This document shows, piece after piece, positions 1-8,392 of a stretch of 32,866 bases of DNA. The stretch is from NCBI GenBank assembly GCA_003551365.1, contig PUMM01000092.1, forward strand, positions 1-32,866, read 5' to 3'. Both the position numbers and the translations under genes were made by a program. This stretch comes from Clostridia bacterium. GTDB taxonomy: Bacteria; Bacillota; Sulfobacillia; SLMV01. Positions within the stretch are counted from its first letter, which is position 1, and each line of letters opens with the position of its first letter. The notes beneath the pieces are model-generated. The model was not told where the DNA came from and did not search any database. It worked only from the letters and a program-made list of their open reading frames with translations.

Positions 1-355
1 GCTGGCCGGTGGGCGGCGGGCCATCGGGGAAGACATGGCCCAGATGCGCTTCGCAGCGCGCGCAATGCACCTCGGTGCGGCGCATGAACAGCGACCGGTC
101 CTCGCGCGTGCCGACGGGGGCATCCTCGCGGGGCGCCCAGAAGCTGGGCCAGCCGGTGCCAGAATCGAACTTGCGCCCCTGATCGAAGAGCGGCGCATCG
201 CAGCAGATGCAGCGATAGACGCCCGGCCCCTTGGGCAAATCATCATGCGTGAAGGCGCGTTCGGTGCCGTGCTTGCGCGTCACTTTGTAGGCCAGCGGCG
301 AAAGCTGGGCGCGCCATTCCGCGTCGCTCTTCACAAACGTGTCGGTTTTCGTCAT
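1..355 (-). CDS. msrB: Peptide-methionine (R)-S-oxide reductase MsrB, 3' part outside the window
   Basis: This gene is missing from the ORF track because it runs off the left edge; I read it on the reverse strand from an ATG at 355. The 118 visible residues include the MsrB zinc pair C49xxC52 (context YRCICCDAPLF), the conserved GTGWPSFW block near residue 66, and the second zinc pair C98xxC101 followed by HLGHVFPDGP. MsrB reduces methionine-R-sulfoxide in proteins, using a catalytic Cys in an RYC(I/V)N motif that would lie about 15-25 residues beyond the window edge, so catalysis cannot be checked. The wording of the protein and its codon choice (almost only GC-ending codons, no ATA or AGA) resemble Alphaproteobacteria such as Rhodobacterales, not the neighbouring genes. 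It is either a laterally acquired gene or foreign sequence joined to this contig. Confidence 0.9.
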   Translation of the reverse strand, partial: MTKTDTFVKSDAEWRAQLSPLAYKVTRKHGTERAFTHDDLPKGPGVYRCICCDAPLFDQGRKFDSGTGWPSFWAPREDAPVGTREDRSLFMRRTEVHCARCEAHLGHVFPDGPPPTGQ

Positions 356-423
356 CCTGTCACCCACTGATGGCCTGATCGTTCATGGTCCAGCAGTTAG
401 ACAGGACGCGCCGAATGTCCAGT

Positions 424-465
424 GCCTTCGCCCGCCGCCCCGGGTACCGGAGGGCGGGCGAAGGC
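424..465 (-). terminator. GC-rich hairpin after the FAH-family gene
   Basis: A perfect 13-bp inverted repeat (GCCTTCGCCCGCC and its complement) encloses a 16-nt loop and starts about 10 nt past the stop of the FAH-family gene. No U-tract follows on the minus strand, so it is a probable but not classical intrinsic terminator. It also sits close to the point where the sequence changes character towards msrB. Confidence 0.55.
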
Positions 466-474
466 CGTTACGGA

Positions 475-1242
475 TCAGTCCTCTGCCATGACCACCGGAT
501 TGCGCAGCGTTCCGAAGCCCTCTATCTCCACTTCAATGACATCTCCGCTCTGCACCGGCCCGACGCCGGAGGGAGTACCCGTCATAATCACGTCACCCGG
601 CTCGAGCGTCATGATCTGGGCGCAAAACCACACCAGATACTCGGGATCATAGATCATCGTATCGACGGTTGATCTCTGGCGGATCTCTCCATTTTGCCGG
701 GTGACTATCTCCCGACATCCGAGGTCAACATCGTAGTTTATGATCGGCCCCAGCGGGCAAAAGGTATCGAATCCCTTGGCCCGCGTCCACTGGCCGTCCC
801 TGCCCTGCAGATCGCGTGCGCTCACATCATTGCCGCAGGTATAGCCAAAGATGGCCCGGCGGGCCTGCACGGGATCGGGACGGTGTATCTTCTCCCCAAT
901 GACTGCGACCAGCTCTCCCTCGAAGTCCACGCGCTCTGCATCCGGTGGGTGTATGATGGGCGAATTGGGCCCCACCACCGAGGTGGATGGTTTCAGAAAG
1001 ATTATTGGCTCCTCGGGAAGATCCATTCCCGACTCCGCAGCGTGATCGCGATAGTTGAGCCCGACTCCAATGACCTTGCCCGGGTCCACGGGCGAGCACA
1101 GGTCCAGCTCGTCGAGATCGCCGGCAAATTCACCCGGAGTGTAGTCTTCCAGCGGGGTGCTGTCGAGTCGGTATACCCCTTCGGGGGTGACCTGCCCGTA
1201 CACCCGCCCGTCTTCAGTGCAGAATCTGACAAATTGCTTCAA
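475..1242 (-). CDS. Fumarylacetoacetate hydrolase (FAH) family protein
   Basis: FAH-family enzymes are metal-dependent hydrolases, decarboxylases or isomerases acting on 2-oxo or 2-hydroxy acids, often from aromatic catabolism. Here the family signatures VIGVGLNYRDHAAE (about residue 57), DFEGEL with putative metal ligands E108 and E110, NDVSARDLQ with D139, and TGTPSGVG (about 221) are all present, so the active site looks intact. The ORF opens with a GTG at 1281 that overlaps the upstream stop (GTGA), but the TTG at 1242 has a strong GGAGAGGAGG eight bases before it and begins where the homologous fold normally begins (MKQFVRF), so I prefer TTG and a 255-residue protein. It is the last gene of the minus-strand run starting with the aminotransferase. 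The exact substrate cannot be told; aryl or aliphatic dioate breakdown and oxaloacetate decarboxylation are both possible for this family. Confidence 0.88.
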   Translation of the reverse strand: MKQFVRFCTEDGRVYGQVTPEGVYRLDSTPLEDYTPGEFAGDLDELDLCSPVDPGKVIGVGLNYRDHAAESGMDLPEEPIIFLKPSTSVVGPNSPIIHPPDAERVDFEGELVAVIGEKIHRPDPVQARRAIFGYTCGNDVSARDLQGRDGQWTRAKGFDTFCPLGPIINYDVDLGCREIVTRQNGEIRQRSTVDTMIYDPEYLVWFCAQIMTLEPGDVIMTGTPSGVGPVQSGDVIEVEIEGFGTLRNPVVMAED

Positions 1243-1277
1243 CCTCCACGCCTCCTCTCCATCAGTTGATCCCTCAT

Positions 1278-3482
1278 TCACTCCCTTCTTTCATGCCCCG
1301 CAACTTCCTCCCCCAGCGCCAACAGCATCACCGCCACCGGGGACAGTACGGTCAGGGCAGCCGTGACTACTCCGCTGTCATTGCTGATGAGGGCGGCAAG
1401 ACTGAGGGCTACGGAGGTGCGGCACACCGAGGACAGTTCTGGCCGGCGCGCAAAGGCGTCGCGAATCCAGCCCACGGGTCGAAAGGACACCAGGGCGTAG
1501 ACTGCCAGCAGAAAGAGCCATGCCCGCGTCCACACCGTATAGCGAAAGACGCGCAGTGCGGTGGATGCCTTGCGGCTCATCAGCGCGGTGACGTCCTCGC
1601 CGCGGCCGGGCGAAAACAGCTCTCCCACGTGAGTGGAGACTTCGATCGGCGCATTCGTGTGCCAGCCGACGACCAGTGCAGCCCCGGCCAGCAGGCCGCC
1701 CCCGGCCAGGAGACACCACTGATGGGCACTTATCGGCTTATGCCTGAAGTTCCCCACGGCCGCCGCCAGCGAAGCAGCAAACCAGGCTGAAAACACCATA
1801 GCCCCTCCGAAGTTCGTCCCCCAGTTCGGTCCGGCGACCACTGCTGCGCAACCGAGGGCAAAAAGTGTCGGGAGAATCCCTCGCAGTGCGCCTCCCCCGC
1901 CCACTCCACCGACGCCGCGAACCAGGAGGACGGCGCCCAGCAGCACTCCCAACAGCTCATTGCCGAGACCGTAGTACCGGGCTCCGGCAGCCGCGCAGTA
2001 TCCCAGTGGCGACAGGAGGGCCAGACGAGCCCCCGTTAGTTGATCCAGACACACAACGAGGCAGGTACCGGCAGCTACGGCCACTACGGCCGTCCGCAGG
2101 TCGGTGGCTGCACGCAGGAGCAAGGTGCAGACGGCCAGTACCGCCCACAGGACCACCAGGCGGACGGGTGAAGACAGGGAGGCAAAAGCCGGACTGATGA
2201 GAGCTGCTGGCGGCAGCAGGGCCAGTGCCGCCATGGTATGCGCGGCGACGAAATAGGCACCCGGCATCCAGAGTATTCCCGCGGCGATCAGAAGCGCAGA
2301 GGTGACCACCAGGGCCACCATGAACTGAGCCAGAGGAGCGCGCATTGCCCGGGCCTCCTGCACGCCGTAGTGCAGGTGCTGCACTGCGGCAAGCGCATTG
2401 CCCTGCACCTGAACCTGCACGGTTCGCAGAGAGCGGGCTGCCGTCACCGTGCATGCCGTTCGGCCTGCCGTCCACAGGGTCGCACCCACATCCGAAAGCG
2501 ACACCAGCCCGGGGCGGCGGGTGGTGGAGCTGGTCAGTATCCCGTCGTCCCCCCGCGCAGGCGCCGCTATCAGGCCCATGCCTCCTGGACCTGATTTGGG
2601 GTCTATCAACAGCACCTGTGCCCCCTCATGTGCATCCGCCAGTTCCCCGGCTCCCTGCAGGGCGGCATGCAGGAGCCCCTCGCGCAGTGGCGCGGCCACT
2701 TCGTGCGGTAGCCAGTCGGGGACCAATAGCAAGTCGCCCGCCTCGACCACCGTCAGTCCGACATCGTCCGGAAGCTGCGAGCACACCCGCACCACGGAGC
2801 TCCAGTCCGTCCTGGTGCCACCTGGTATCAGCTCACAGGGGGCGCTGACAACGGAGGGCGGAATGTACCGGTCCACCACTCCGCTGCGATCGGCCGCGAT
2901 GATCCCCCCGGCCCCGTCCGCACCCACTCCCCGCACGTACGCGGTGCGCAGGCCAGCGGATCGAATCCTCTCTCCCAGGAGACCGACGTCGGCCTCGCGG
3001 GCGGGTTGGCTGTTTTTGTCCGCCAGGCGCGGCCAGTCCACAAATGCAGCCCCGTCGGAAGGCACTGCACGCCCGTACCACAGGTGAAATTGCCGGACCG
3101 TACCCTCCATCACCGGCTGTCGGTCGGCACCATCGTACACAAGATGCAGATCGGACAGCCCTCGCGCCCGGCTGCCGGCCGACAGAGTGGCGCAGGCCGC
3201 ACTCATCTGTGGACCTCCGAGCGTCTGCACGTTCAGGAGCGCGACGGCCCCGAGATCTGACCCCACATTCAGCTCATTCGACAGGACTGCCCCGGCCAGG
3301 CCCGGGAGGATGATCAGGATGGATCTGTCCGCCGGCTCCAGATCCCCACCCGGCTCGGACAGGGTGGCCACAAAATTCCACGCGCAGTGCGTCGACCAAA
3401 CAGGAGATATGAAGATCAGTCCCAACAGGACAAATGCACCAATTGCCGGGGTAGACCTCTTCAATGTTTTCCGCCGGCGCAC
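1278..3482 (-). CDS. Large membrane protein with phosphatase-like ectodomain and polytopic C-terminal half
   Basis: The 734-residue protein starts at a GTG overlapping the end of the upstream glycosyltransferase. Residues about 13-30 form a signal/anchor helix. Residues about 35-385 are a soluble, presumably external domain containing an ILPGLAG segment and a late LVSLSDVGATLW segment, which recall the alkaline-phosphatase superfamily fold; I do not see a complete metal-ligand set. From about 390 to 725 there are roughly ten hydrophobic helices. Conspicuous motifs in this half are ARYYGLGNELLGVL, GPNWGTNFGG and NDSGVVTAA, which I associate with an uncharacterised membrane family in Bacillota. 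The tight overlap with a GT4 enzyme suggests a role in an envelope glycan or glycolipid. Function is unknown; the reading frame and topology are secure, the biochemical role is inference. Confidence 0.75.
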   Translation of the reverse strand: MRRRKTLKRSTPAIGAFVLLGLIFISPVWSTHCAWNFVATLSEPGGDLEPADRSILIILPGLAGAVLSNELNVGSDLGAVALLNVQTLGGPQMSAACATLSAGSRARGLSDLHLVYDGADRQPVMEGTVRQFHLWYGRAVPSDGAAFVDWPRLADKNSQPAREADVGLLGERIRSAGLRTAYVRGVGADGAGGIIAADRSGVVDRYIPPSVVSAPCELIPGGTRTDWSSVVRVCSQLPDDVGLTVVEAGDLLLVPDWLPHEVAAPLREGLLHAALQGAGELADAHEGAQVLLIDPKSGPGGMGLIAAPARGDDGILTSSTTRRPGLVSLSDVGATLWTAGRTACTVTAARSLRTVQVQVQGNALAAVQHLHYGVQEARAMRAPLAQFMVALVVTSALLIAAGILWMPGAYFVAAHTMAALALLPPAALISPAFASLSSPVRLVVLWAVLAVCTLLLRAATDLRTAVVAVAAGTCLVVCLDQLTGARLALLSPLGYCAAAGARYYGLGNELLGVLLGAVLLVRGVGGVGGGGALRGILPTLFALGCAAVVAGPNWGTNFGGAMVFSAWFAASLAAAVGNFRHKPISAHQWCLLAGGGLLAGAALVVGWHTNAPIEVSTHVGELFSPGRGEDVTALMSRKASTALRVFRYTVWTRAWLFLLAVYALVSFRPVGWIRDAFARRPELSSVCRTSVALSLAALISNDSGVVTAALTVLSPVAVMLLALGEEVAGHERRE

Positions 3483-4546
3483 ATCTCAGCGTACAACTCC
3501 TCCAGTGCCACCGCCACCTGGCGCCAGGCCGGCAGCTGCCTGCTCCGACGCCTGGCCCCCAGTCCCAGCTGCCGGCGCATCTTCCCATCAGTCAATAGTC
3601 GGGCCAGAGCATCGGCCAGGGCTCTGGGGTCATCGGGCGGGACCAACCAGCCGCTGCGAGCGTGCTCCACCAGTTCCGGGGTACCACCGATGCGCGCCGC
3701 CACCGGCACAACTCCGTAGGTCATGGCCTCGCTCACGGCCAGGCCCGACGCCTCACTGCGGGAGGGGGACACCAACAGATCGGAGCAGCGGTAGTGAGGC
3801 GCAACATCCTCCCGCCAGCCACACCACTCGATGCGCCCCTGCAGTCCCATCGACGCCGCCGCCCTGCGGTACCGGTCCCGCAGGGGACCATCCCCCACTG
3901 CACACAGCGTCCACGGGAGGGCATGCAGGCGGCAGAGTGCAGTCAGCAAAATGTCCAGGCCCTTGCTGTGATGAAAGCGTCCGACGTACAGAAGGCGTAC
4001 CGGGCCGCTGCCCGGGATGCGAACCACGCTCGGTCTCTCGGTGCCGTTGGGGATCACGTGCACCGGAGCCGGCAGGTCGCGCAGTGTCTTTCGCACCGCC
4101 CCGCTTACGGCACACACCTGCAGATTATGCCGTTTTGCGAGCATCCCGGCGGCAATGCGGGCCCCGATTGATCGAACGAGAGTGTGAATGGTGACCAGTG
4201 CTGGTCTCTTCTCTGGCGTCCGGACATCTGCCGCCAGCAGCAGAAGACCCGCCCACAGACCGTGGGCGTGGATCATCGTGCATCGCCGGCTCAGTCTCCG
4301 CAGATTCCGGGCAGCACGCCACATAATGAGTGGTGAGGTGGGATATTCTTCCGGCAGCCGGTGCCACCGCCTCAGCACACGGGGACGATGCCCATCCAGC
4401 ACATCTCCGACGGCCGCCGGTGCTGCCACGGCCACCCGCACCCTAGTTGCGTCCAGATGTTGTAAAATCTTGTGCACGTGGGTGCGCATGCCTCCCCGCA
4501 GGGGACGCAACACCCACAGGATGTCCATAATCTTTTTTTCGGCCAT
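3461..4546 (-). CDS. GT4-family glycosyltransferase
   Basis: The 361-residue protein has the two-lobed GT-B layout of family GT4 retaining glycosyltransferases. The acceptor lobe has RPLRGGMRTHVHKIL near residue 14 and MIHAHGLWAG near residue 90. The donor lobe begins with LLYVGRFHHSKGLDILL and has the EX7E signature (EASGLAVSE) followed by a GGTPELVEHARSGWLVPP nucleotide-binding segment. It would transfer a sugar from a nucleotide sugar to a lipid, polysaccharide or secondary metabolite at the cytoplasmic face. No strong Shine-Dalgarno precedes the ATG at 4546; an in-frame ATG at 4528 (MDILWVLRP) is an alternative start. Its 3' end overlaps the membrane-protein gene by 22 nt, implying coupled expression. 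Sugar donor and acceptor cannot be read from the sequence. Confidence 0.88.
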   Translation of the reverse strand: MAEKKIMDILWVLRPLRGGMRTHVHKILQHLDATRVRVAVAAPAAVGDVLDGHRPRVLRRWHRLPEEYPTSPLIMWRAARNLRRLSRRCTMIHAHGLWAGLLLLAADVRTPEKRPALVTIHTLVRSIGARIAAGMLAKRHNLQVCAVSGAVRKTLRDLPAPVHVIPNGTERPSVVRIPGSGPVRLLYVGRFHHSKGLDILLTALCRLHALPWTLCAVGDGPLRDRYRRAAASMGLQGRIEWCGWREDVAPHYRCSDLLVSPSRSEASGLAVSEAMTYGVVPVAARIGGTPELVEHARSGWLVPPDDPRALADALARLLTDGKMRRQLGLGARRRSRQLPAWRQVAVALEELYAEMCAGGKH

Positions 4547-4635
4547 ATCTGTAGCATGATCATCCCGGTGACGGCTGATGCGCCCGGGTTGGAAAGTGAC
4601 CCGCGTCGGGCTCTGCGCTAGGTGGGTCCATCTTT

Positions 4636-5073
4636 CTAGCTCTTCTCAGCCTCGTCCCGTATGCCCGCGAGCATGCTGTCGCAGTTGTCGCGCACTACCT
4701 TTCTCACCAACGGTTCCAGTGCCGACTCCAACATGGGAACGCCGAGACTGGCCTCGACGGTCAGGCGGATCCTGCAGCCTCCGTCTTCCGGCTCGAAGGT
4801 CCAGCGACCGCGAAACACCTTGAGGTCTCCTTCGGTCTGCTCGTAGGCTATGGTGAGATTTTCGTCATCGAAGTCGTCCCTCTCCTTCCAGGTAATGGCC
4901 TTTCCCTGAAATTTGGCGTCCCAGCGGGTGATGGTCCAGTCATCCCCACCCTCCAGAACCTCGATGTCCAGTACGTTGGCCATAAAATCAGGAAATCTCT
5001 CCATATCAGAGGCAATGCGATAGCACTCCTCTGGCGGCGCATCCACATTTATCTCCGCAACTATTTCTGCCAT
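4636..5073 (-). CDS. SRPBCC (START/Bet v1-fold) protein, polyketide-cyclase/COQ10-like
   Basis: The 145-residue protein starts with the typical SRPBCC opening (a short strand, then DAPPEECYRIASDMERFPDFM) and ends with the long amphipathic C-terminal helix that closes the ligand pocket. The family binds hydrophobic ligands such as lipids, quinones or polyketides, and some members are hydroxylases or cyclases; nothing here fixes the ligand. A GGGAGGAG element lies a few bases upstream of the ATG. It begins 14 bp after the aminotransferase stop, so the two genes should be co-transcribed. It is a full-length, ordinary member of the fold. Confidence 0.85.
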   Translation of the reverse strand: MAEIVAEINVDAPPEECYRIASDMERFPDFMANVLDIEVLEGGDDWTITRWDAKFQGKAITWKERDDFDDENLTIAYEQTEGDLKVFRGRWTFEPEDGGCRIRLTVEASLGVPMLESALEPLVRKVVRDNCDSMLAGIRDEAEKS

Positions 5074-5087
5074 ATTCTCCTCCCTCT

Positions 5088-6362
5088 CTACATGTCGCGC
5101 AGCTGCGGGGCCACGTCCGCTACCACGTCCCGCACTAGCTCCAGCCCCGCCCGCAAATCCTCATCCGGGATGTTGAGCGGCGGCGCTATGCGCATAACTG
5201 TCCAGTTCATGAGGCTCGGTACCACCAGGACCCCGCGCTGAAAGAGCTCGGTAAGCACCATGATTCCACCGGAGGGATTTTCGAAATGCAGACCTATGAG
5301 CAGACCCCTGCCGTCCACATGACTGAGAACTTCGGGGAACTCCTCCGCCATATCCTGCAGATACTGCAGCGCCCACCCCCCCTTGTCGCGTGCCTGACGG
5401 GCGAGGTCTTCTTCCTGCAGAACGCGCAGTGCTGCCAGCCCCGCGCTGGCCGCAACCGGATTCCCCCCCGTCGTGGATGAATGAATCCACGGATTTTCAT
5501 CAAATATCTGAAAAATGTCTGGACGCACTATTGCCGCACCGAGAGGAATGACTCCTCCACCCAGTGATTTGGCCAGGGTCATGATGTCCGGCACCACGCC
5601 GGAGTGCTCGCAGGCGAAGTTTTCACCGGTACGGCCCAGCCCAGTCTGCACCTCATCCAGAACGAGTAGTGCTCCACTGTCATCGCAGATGCGTCGGACG
5701 CCGGGAAGATAGTCTGCGTCCGGTATCACTACCCCAGATTCCCCCTGGATCGCCTCCACTATCACCGCGGCGGTGTTTTCGTCCACTGCCTCCTCCAACG
5801 CATCCAGATCATTATAGGGGACGTGCGTAAATCCCGGCAGCAGGGGGCCAAAAGCATCGCGATACATACCCTTGCTCGTGGCCGACAGTGCGCCCAGCGT
5901 CTTTCCGTGAAATCCGCCCTCTGCAGCCACCACTCCTTCTCTCTCCGTGAACATGCGCGCCACCTTGAGGGCCACCTCCACCGCCTCTGCACCGCTGGCA
6001 CACAGAAAAGAGCGCTGCAGATCGCCGGGGGTCAGCTCGGCCAGCTCCCTGGCCAGTTCCACCTCCGGACGACTGAGCATGGTCTTGGTAGCCAGGCCCA
6101 TATGCTGCAGCTGCTCCGAAACCGCCCCCACTACAGTCGGGTGCCGGTGCCCCATGTTGAGCACGGCGTACCCGGCGCAGAGGTCGATGAACTCGTTGCC
6201 CTCCTCATCAAACACGCGCGAACCTTCGCCGCGACACTCAATATTGGTCATGCCCATGAGTCTATATACTCGCGCCCGTCCAGGATTGACGTAGCGCTCC
6301 AGATCACCCAGAAGGTCATTGGATCGGGATCCATCGCTGCACCTATTCTCTTGTTCCCACAT
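5088..6362 (-). CDS. Class III PLP-dependent aminotransferase (acetylornithine/putrescine type)
   Basis: The 425-residue protein carries the class III landmarks in order: [15 protein letters not shown] (substrate and cofactor entry), [14 protein letters not shown] (PLP phosphate site), [27 protein letters not shown] with the PLP-pyridine Asp, and [10 protein letters not shown] with the Schiff-base Lys. It should transfer amino groups between an omega- or alpha-amino compound and a 2-oxo acid; overall it resembles acetylornithine, putrescine and 4-aminobutyrate transaminases, but the substrate is not determinable. The ORF track extends to 6464, yet the ATG at 6362 has GGAAGGTGG just upstream and fits family length, so the extra 34 residues are probably leader. 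It is divergent from iorAB, which consumes 2-oxo acids, so a shared amino-acid catabolic role is plausible. Confidence 0.9.
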   Translation of the reverse strand: MWEQENRCSDGSRSNDLLGDLERYVNPGRARVYRLMGMTNIECRGEGSRVFDEEGNEFIDLCAGYAVLNMGHRHPTVVGAVSEQLQHMGLATKTMLSRPEVELARELAELTPGDLQRSFLCASGAEAVEVALKVARMFTEREGVVAAEGGFHGKTLGALSATSKGMYRDAFGPLLPGFTHVPYNDLDALEEAVDENTAAVIVEAIQGESGVVIPDADYLPGVRRICDDSGALLVLDEVQTGLGRTGENFACEHSGVVPDIMTLAKSLGGGVIPLGAAIVRPDIFQIFDENPWIHSSTTGGNPVAASAGLAALRVLQEEDLARQARDKGGWALQYLQDMAEEFPEVLSHVDGRGLLIGLHFENPSGGIMVLTELFQRGVLVVPSLMNWTVMRIAPPLNIPDEDLRAGLELVRDVVADVAPQLRDM

Positions 6363-6628
6363 TTTTCGAACCACCTTCCCCGTCAGCTCGGGACGGAGTA
6401 CCGCCCCTTTCCCTCTGCATGCGTCTGCATGCGTGGGTAGTGCAAGCGCACACCACCGCACCATACCTGCTTTCTATCTCCGGAGGCAGGATTCCTGTTA
6501 CGGCTCGGGGCGGACCTGATGCTCAGAAGCGGGGCCGCCCGGCCGATTCGATGCAACGGAGATGCCGGGAGTGATAGAATGTGGGTGGTGTTCAAATGTG
6601 CTGGTTTAGCGGTGAAAGGAGGACCCCG
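6363..6628. promoter_or_regulatory. Divergent intergenic region between aminotransferase and iorA
   Basis: This 266-bp segment must hold promoters for both directions. For iorA, a TAGAAT at 6575-6580 is the same -10 hexamer as the leuS promoter, but its upstream partner (ATGCAA at 6551-6556, 18-bp spacer) is weak. No clear promoter was found for the aminotransferase. A tandem repeat sits in its leader and is listed separately. Confidence 0.45.
6414..6433. repeat. Tandem 10-bp repeat, two perfect copies, containing GCATGC
   Basis: TCTGCATGCG occurs twice back to back. Each unit contains the palindrome GCATGC, and the units are spaced one helical turn apart. The position, about 52-71 bp upstream of the aminotransferase start, fits a regulator-binding site in the promoter or leader. 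This is inference from arrangement only. Confidence 0.45.
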
Positions 6629-8392
6629 GTGAAATACCGACTGTTGACTGGTAACGAGGCGATCGCCTCTGGTGCACACAATTCGGGCGTAAAGGTGGTG
6701 GTCGGATACCCCGGGACCCCGAGTACTGAGATTATCGAACACATCAGGGCGGAAAGGGATTCGGACATCTACGCAGAGTGGGCACCCAATGAGAAAGTGG
6801 CGCTGGAAGTTGCGGTGGGGGCAGCTCTTTCCGGCGTCAGGTCCATGGCTGCGATGAAGCACGTGGGCGTAAACGTGGCAGCCGATCCCCTGATGACCGC
6901 CACGTACACCGGAGTGCGGGGTGGCCTGGTGATCGTCACCGCAGACGACCCGGGAATGCACAGTTCGCAGAATGAACAGGATAACCGGAATTATGCCCGA
7001 TTTGCCCGGGTGCCGATGCTGGAGCCGAGTGATAGCCAGGAGTGCCAGGACATGATGCCGCAGGCCTTCGAGATATCGGAGAAATTCGACACTCCAGTAT
7101 TCCTTCGCTCGACGACGCGAGTTTCGCACTCCAAGTCTCTGGTGCATCCGGGCGAGAGCGTGCCGTCGGATGTCGCCCCCGGGTTTGATCGCAATCCCCA
7201 GAAGCTGGTGATGATACCTGTTCATGCCCGCGGGCGCCACCCGCAGGTGCAAAGGAGATTGCAGGAGCTCCGTCAGTTCGCGGAGGAGGCGGAGGACCTG
7301 AACCGCATTGAGTGGGGTTCGGACCAGTCGGTGGGAATAATCACCGGCGGCATCGCCTATCAGTACGTGCGGGAGGTGTGTCCGGAGGCAGCGGTGTTGA
7401 AGCTGGGACTGAGCTACCCGCTGCCGCTGCAGATGATAGGCGAGTTCGCCGCAGGCGTGGACGAACTGTACGTGGTCGAGGAACTCGATCCGTTCTGGGA
7501 GATGGAGATACGGGCGGCGGGATTCGATGTACAGGGGAAGGAGCGCTTCCCGGTGGTTGGTGAGCTCAGTCCCACTCTGGTGCGCACGGGTCTGCAGGGC
7601 ACCACGGACGAGCCGAATTCTGCACCCGACAGTGAGGAGCAGCTCCCGGTCCGCCCGCCCATCCTCTGTCCCGGCTGCCCGCACCGGGGAGTATTTGCGG
7701 TGCTGAGTGAGCTGGGGCTGGTGGTTAAGGGGGACATCGGCTGCTACTCTCTGGGAGTCATGCCCCCGCTTTCGGCAATGGATACCCTCACCTGCATGGG
7801 AGCCAGCATGGGGCAGGCCATGGGCATGGAGAAAGCCCTGGGCGACCGGGCTCCCGATTCGGTGGCAGTGATCGGCGATTCCACCTTCATGCATTCGGGC
7901 ATGACTGCGCTCGCGGATATCGTATACAACAATGGACACGTCACCACCATAATCCTGGACAATGACGCCACCGCCATGACCGGCCATCAGGCTCACCCCG
8001 GATCGGGCCTGCGTGCGCGGGAGACGGGCGGGCGGCGGGTGGATTTCGAGCAGCTCGTGCGTGGACTGGGAGTACAGGACGTTCACCGCGTGGATCCATA
8101 CGATCTGCAGCAGGTCAAGGATGCGGTGCAGGCTGCGCTCGAGACCGACGCCGCCTCCGTGATCATTGCCGAACGGCCCTGCGTCCTGCTCGACCGTACC
8201 CCGCCCGAGCATCATTATTCCGTGGGAGATGACTGTACGGGCTGCGGGTTGTGTCTGCACCTCGGATGCCCGGCGCTGTCTTACACCGACGGGGGAACAG
8301 TGCGCATAGACCCGGTTCTCTGCACCCACTGCGGCCTGTGTGCCCAGGCCTGCAGCTTTGATGCCATAGAGCGAAGGAGTGAGAGCCAGTGA
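6629..8392 (+). CDS. iorA: Indolepyruvate ferredoxin oxidoreductase, alpha subunit
   Basis: IorA is the thiamine-diphosphate subunit that oxidatively decarboxylates aryl-pyruvates (indolepyruvate, phenylpyruvate, 4-hydroxyphenylpyruvate) to acyl-CoA while reducing ferredoxin. The 587-residue protein shows the N-terminal pyrimidine-binding domain (VVVGYPGTPSTEIIE), the central CPGCPHRG segment, and the TPP-binding core (GDIGCYSLG ... VIGDSTFMHSGMTALADIVYNNG ... LDNDATAMTGHQ). The C-terminus is a two-cluster ferredoxin domain (CTGCGLC and CTHCGLC motifs). The GTG at 6629 is preserved by AGGAGG six bases upstream; the ORF-track start 16 codons earlier has no such site. It overlaps iorB by four bases (GTGA), indicating translational coupling. 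Confidence 0.95.
   Translation: MKYRLLTGNEAIASGAHNSGVKVVVGYPGTPSTEIIEHIRAERDSDIYAEWAPNEKVALEVAVGAALSGVRSMAAMKHVGVNVAADPLMTATYTGVRGGLVIVTADDPGMHSSQNEQDNRNYARFARVPMLEPSDSQECQDMMPQAFEISEKFDTPVFLRSTTRVSHSKSLVHPGESVPSDVAPGFDRNPQKLVMIPVHARGRHPQVQRRLQELRQFAEEAEDLNRIEWGSDQSVGIITGGIAYQYVREVCPEAAVLKLGLSYPLPLQMIGEFAAGVDELYVVEELDPFWEMEIRAAGFDVQGKERFPVVGELSPTLVRTGLQGTTDEPNSAPDSEEQLPVRPPILCPGCPHRGVFAVLSELGLVVKGDIGCYSLGVMPPLSAMDTLTCMGASMGQAMGMEKALGDRAPDSVAVIGDSTFMHSGMTALADIVYNNGHVTTIILDNDATAMTGHQAHPGSGLRARETGGRRVDFEQLVRGLGVQDVHRVDPYDLQQVKDAVQAALETDAASVIIAERPCVLLDRTPPEHHYSVGDDCTGCGLCLHLGCPALSYTDGGTVRIDPVLCTHCGLCAQACSFDAIERRSESQ

Noticed and set aside
437-452. GGTACCCGGGG resembles a cloning-vector polylinker (KpnI/SmaI)
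   Set aside because: Only 11 bases match and the flanks do not continue as polylinker; the bases are better explained as the loop of the hairpin at 424-465.
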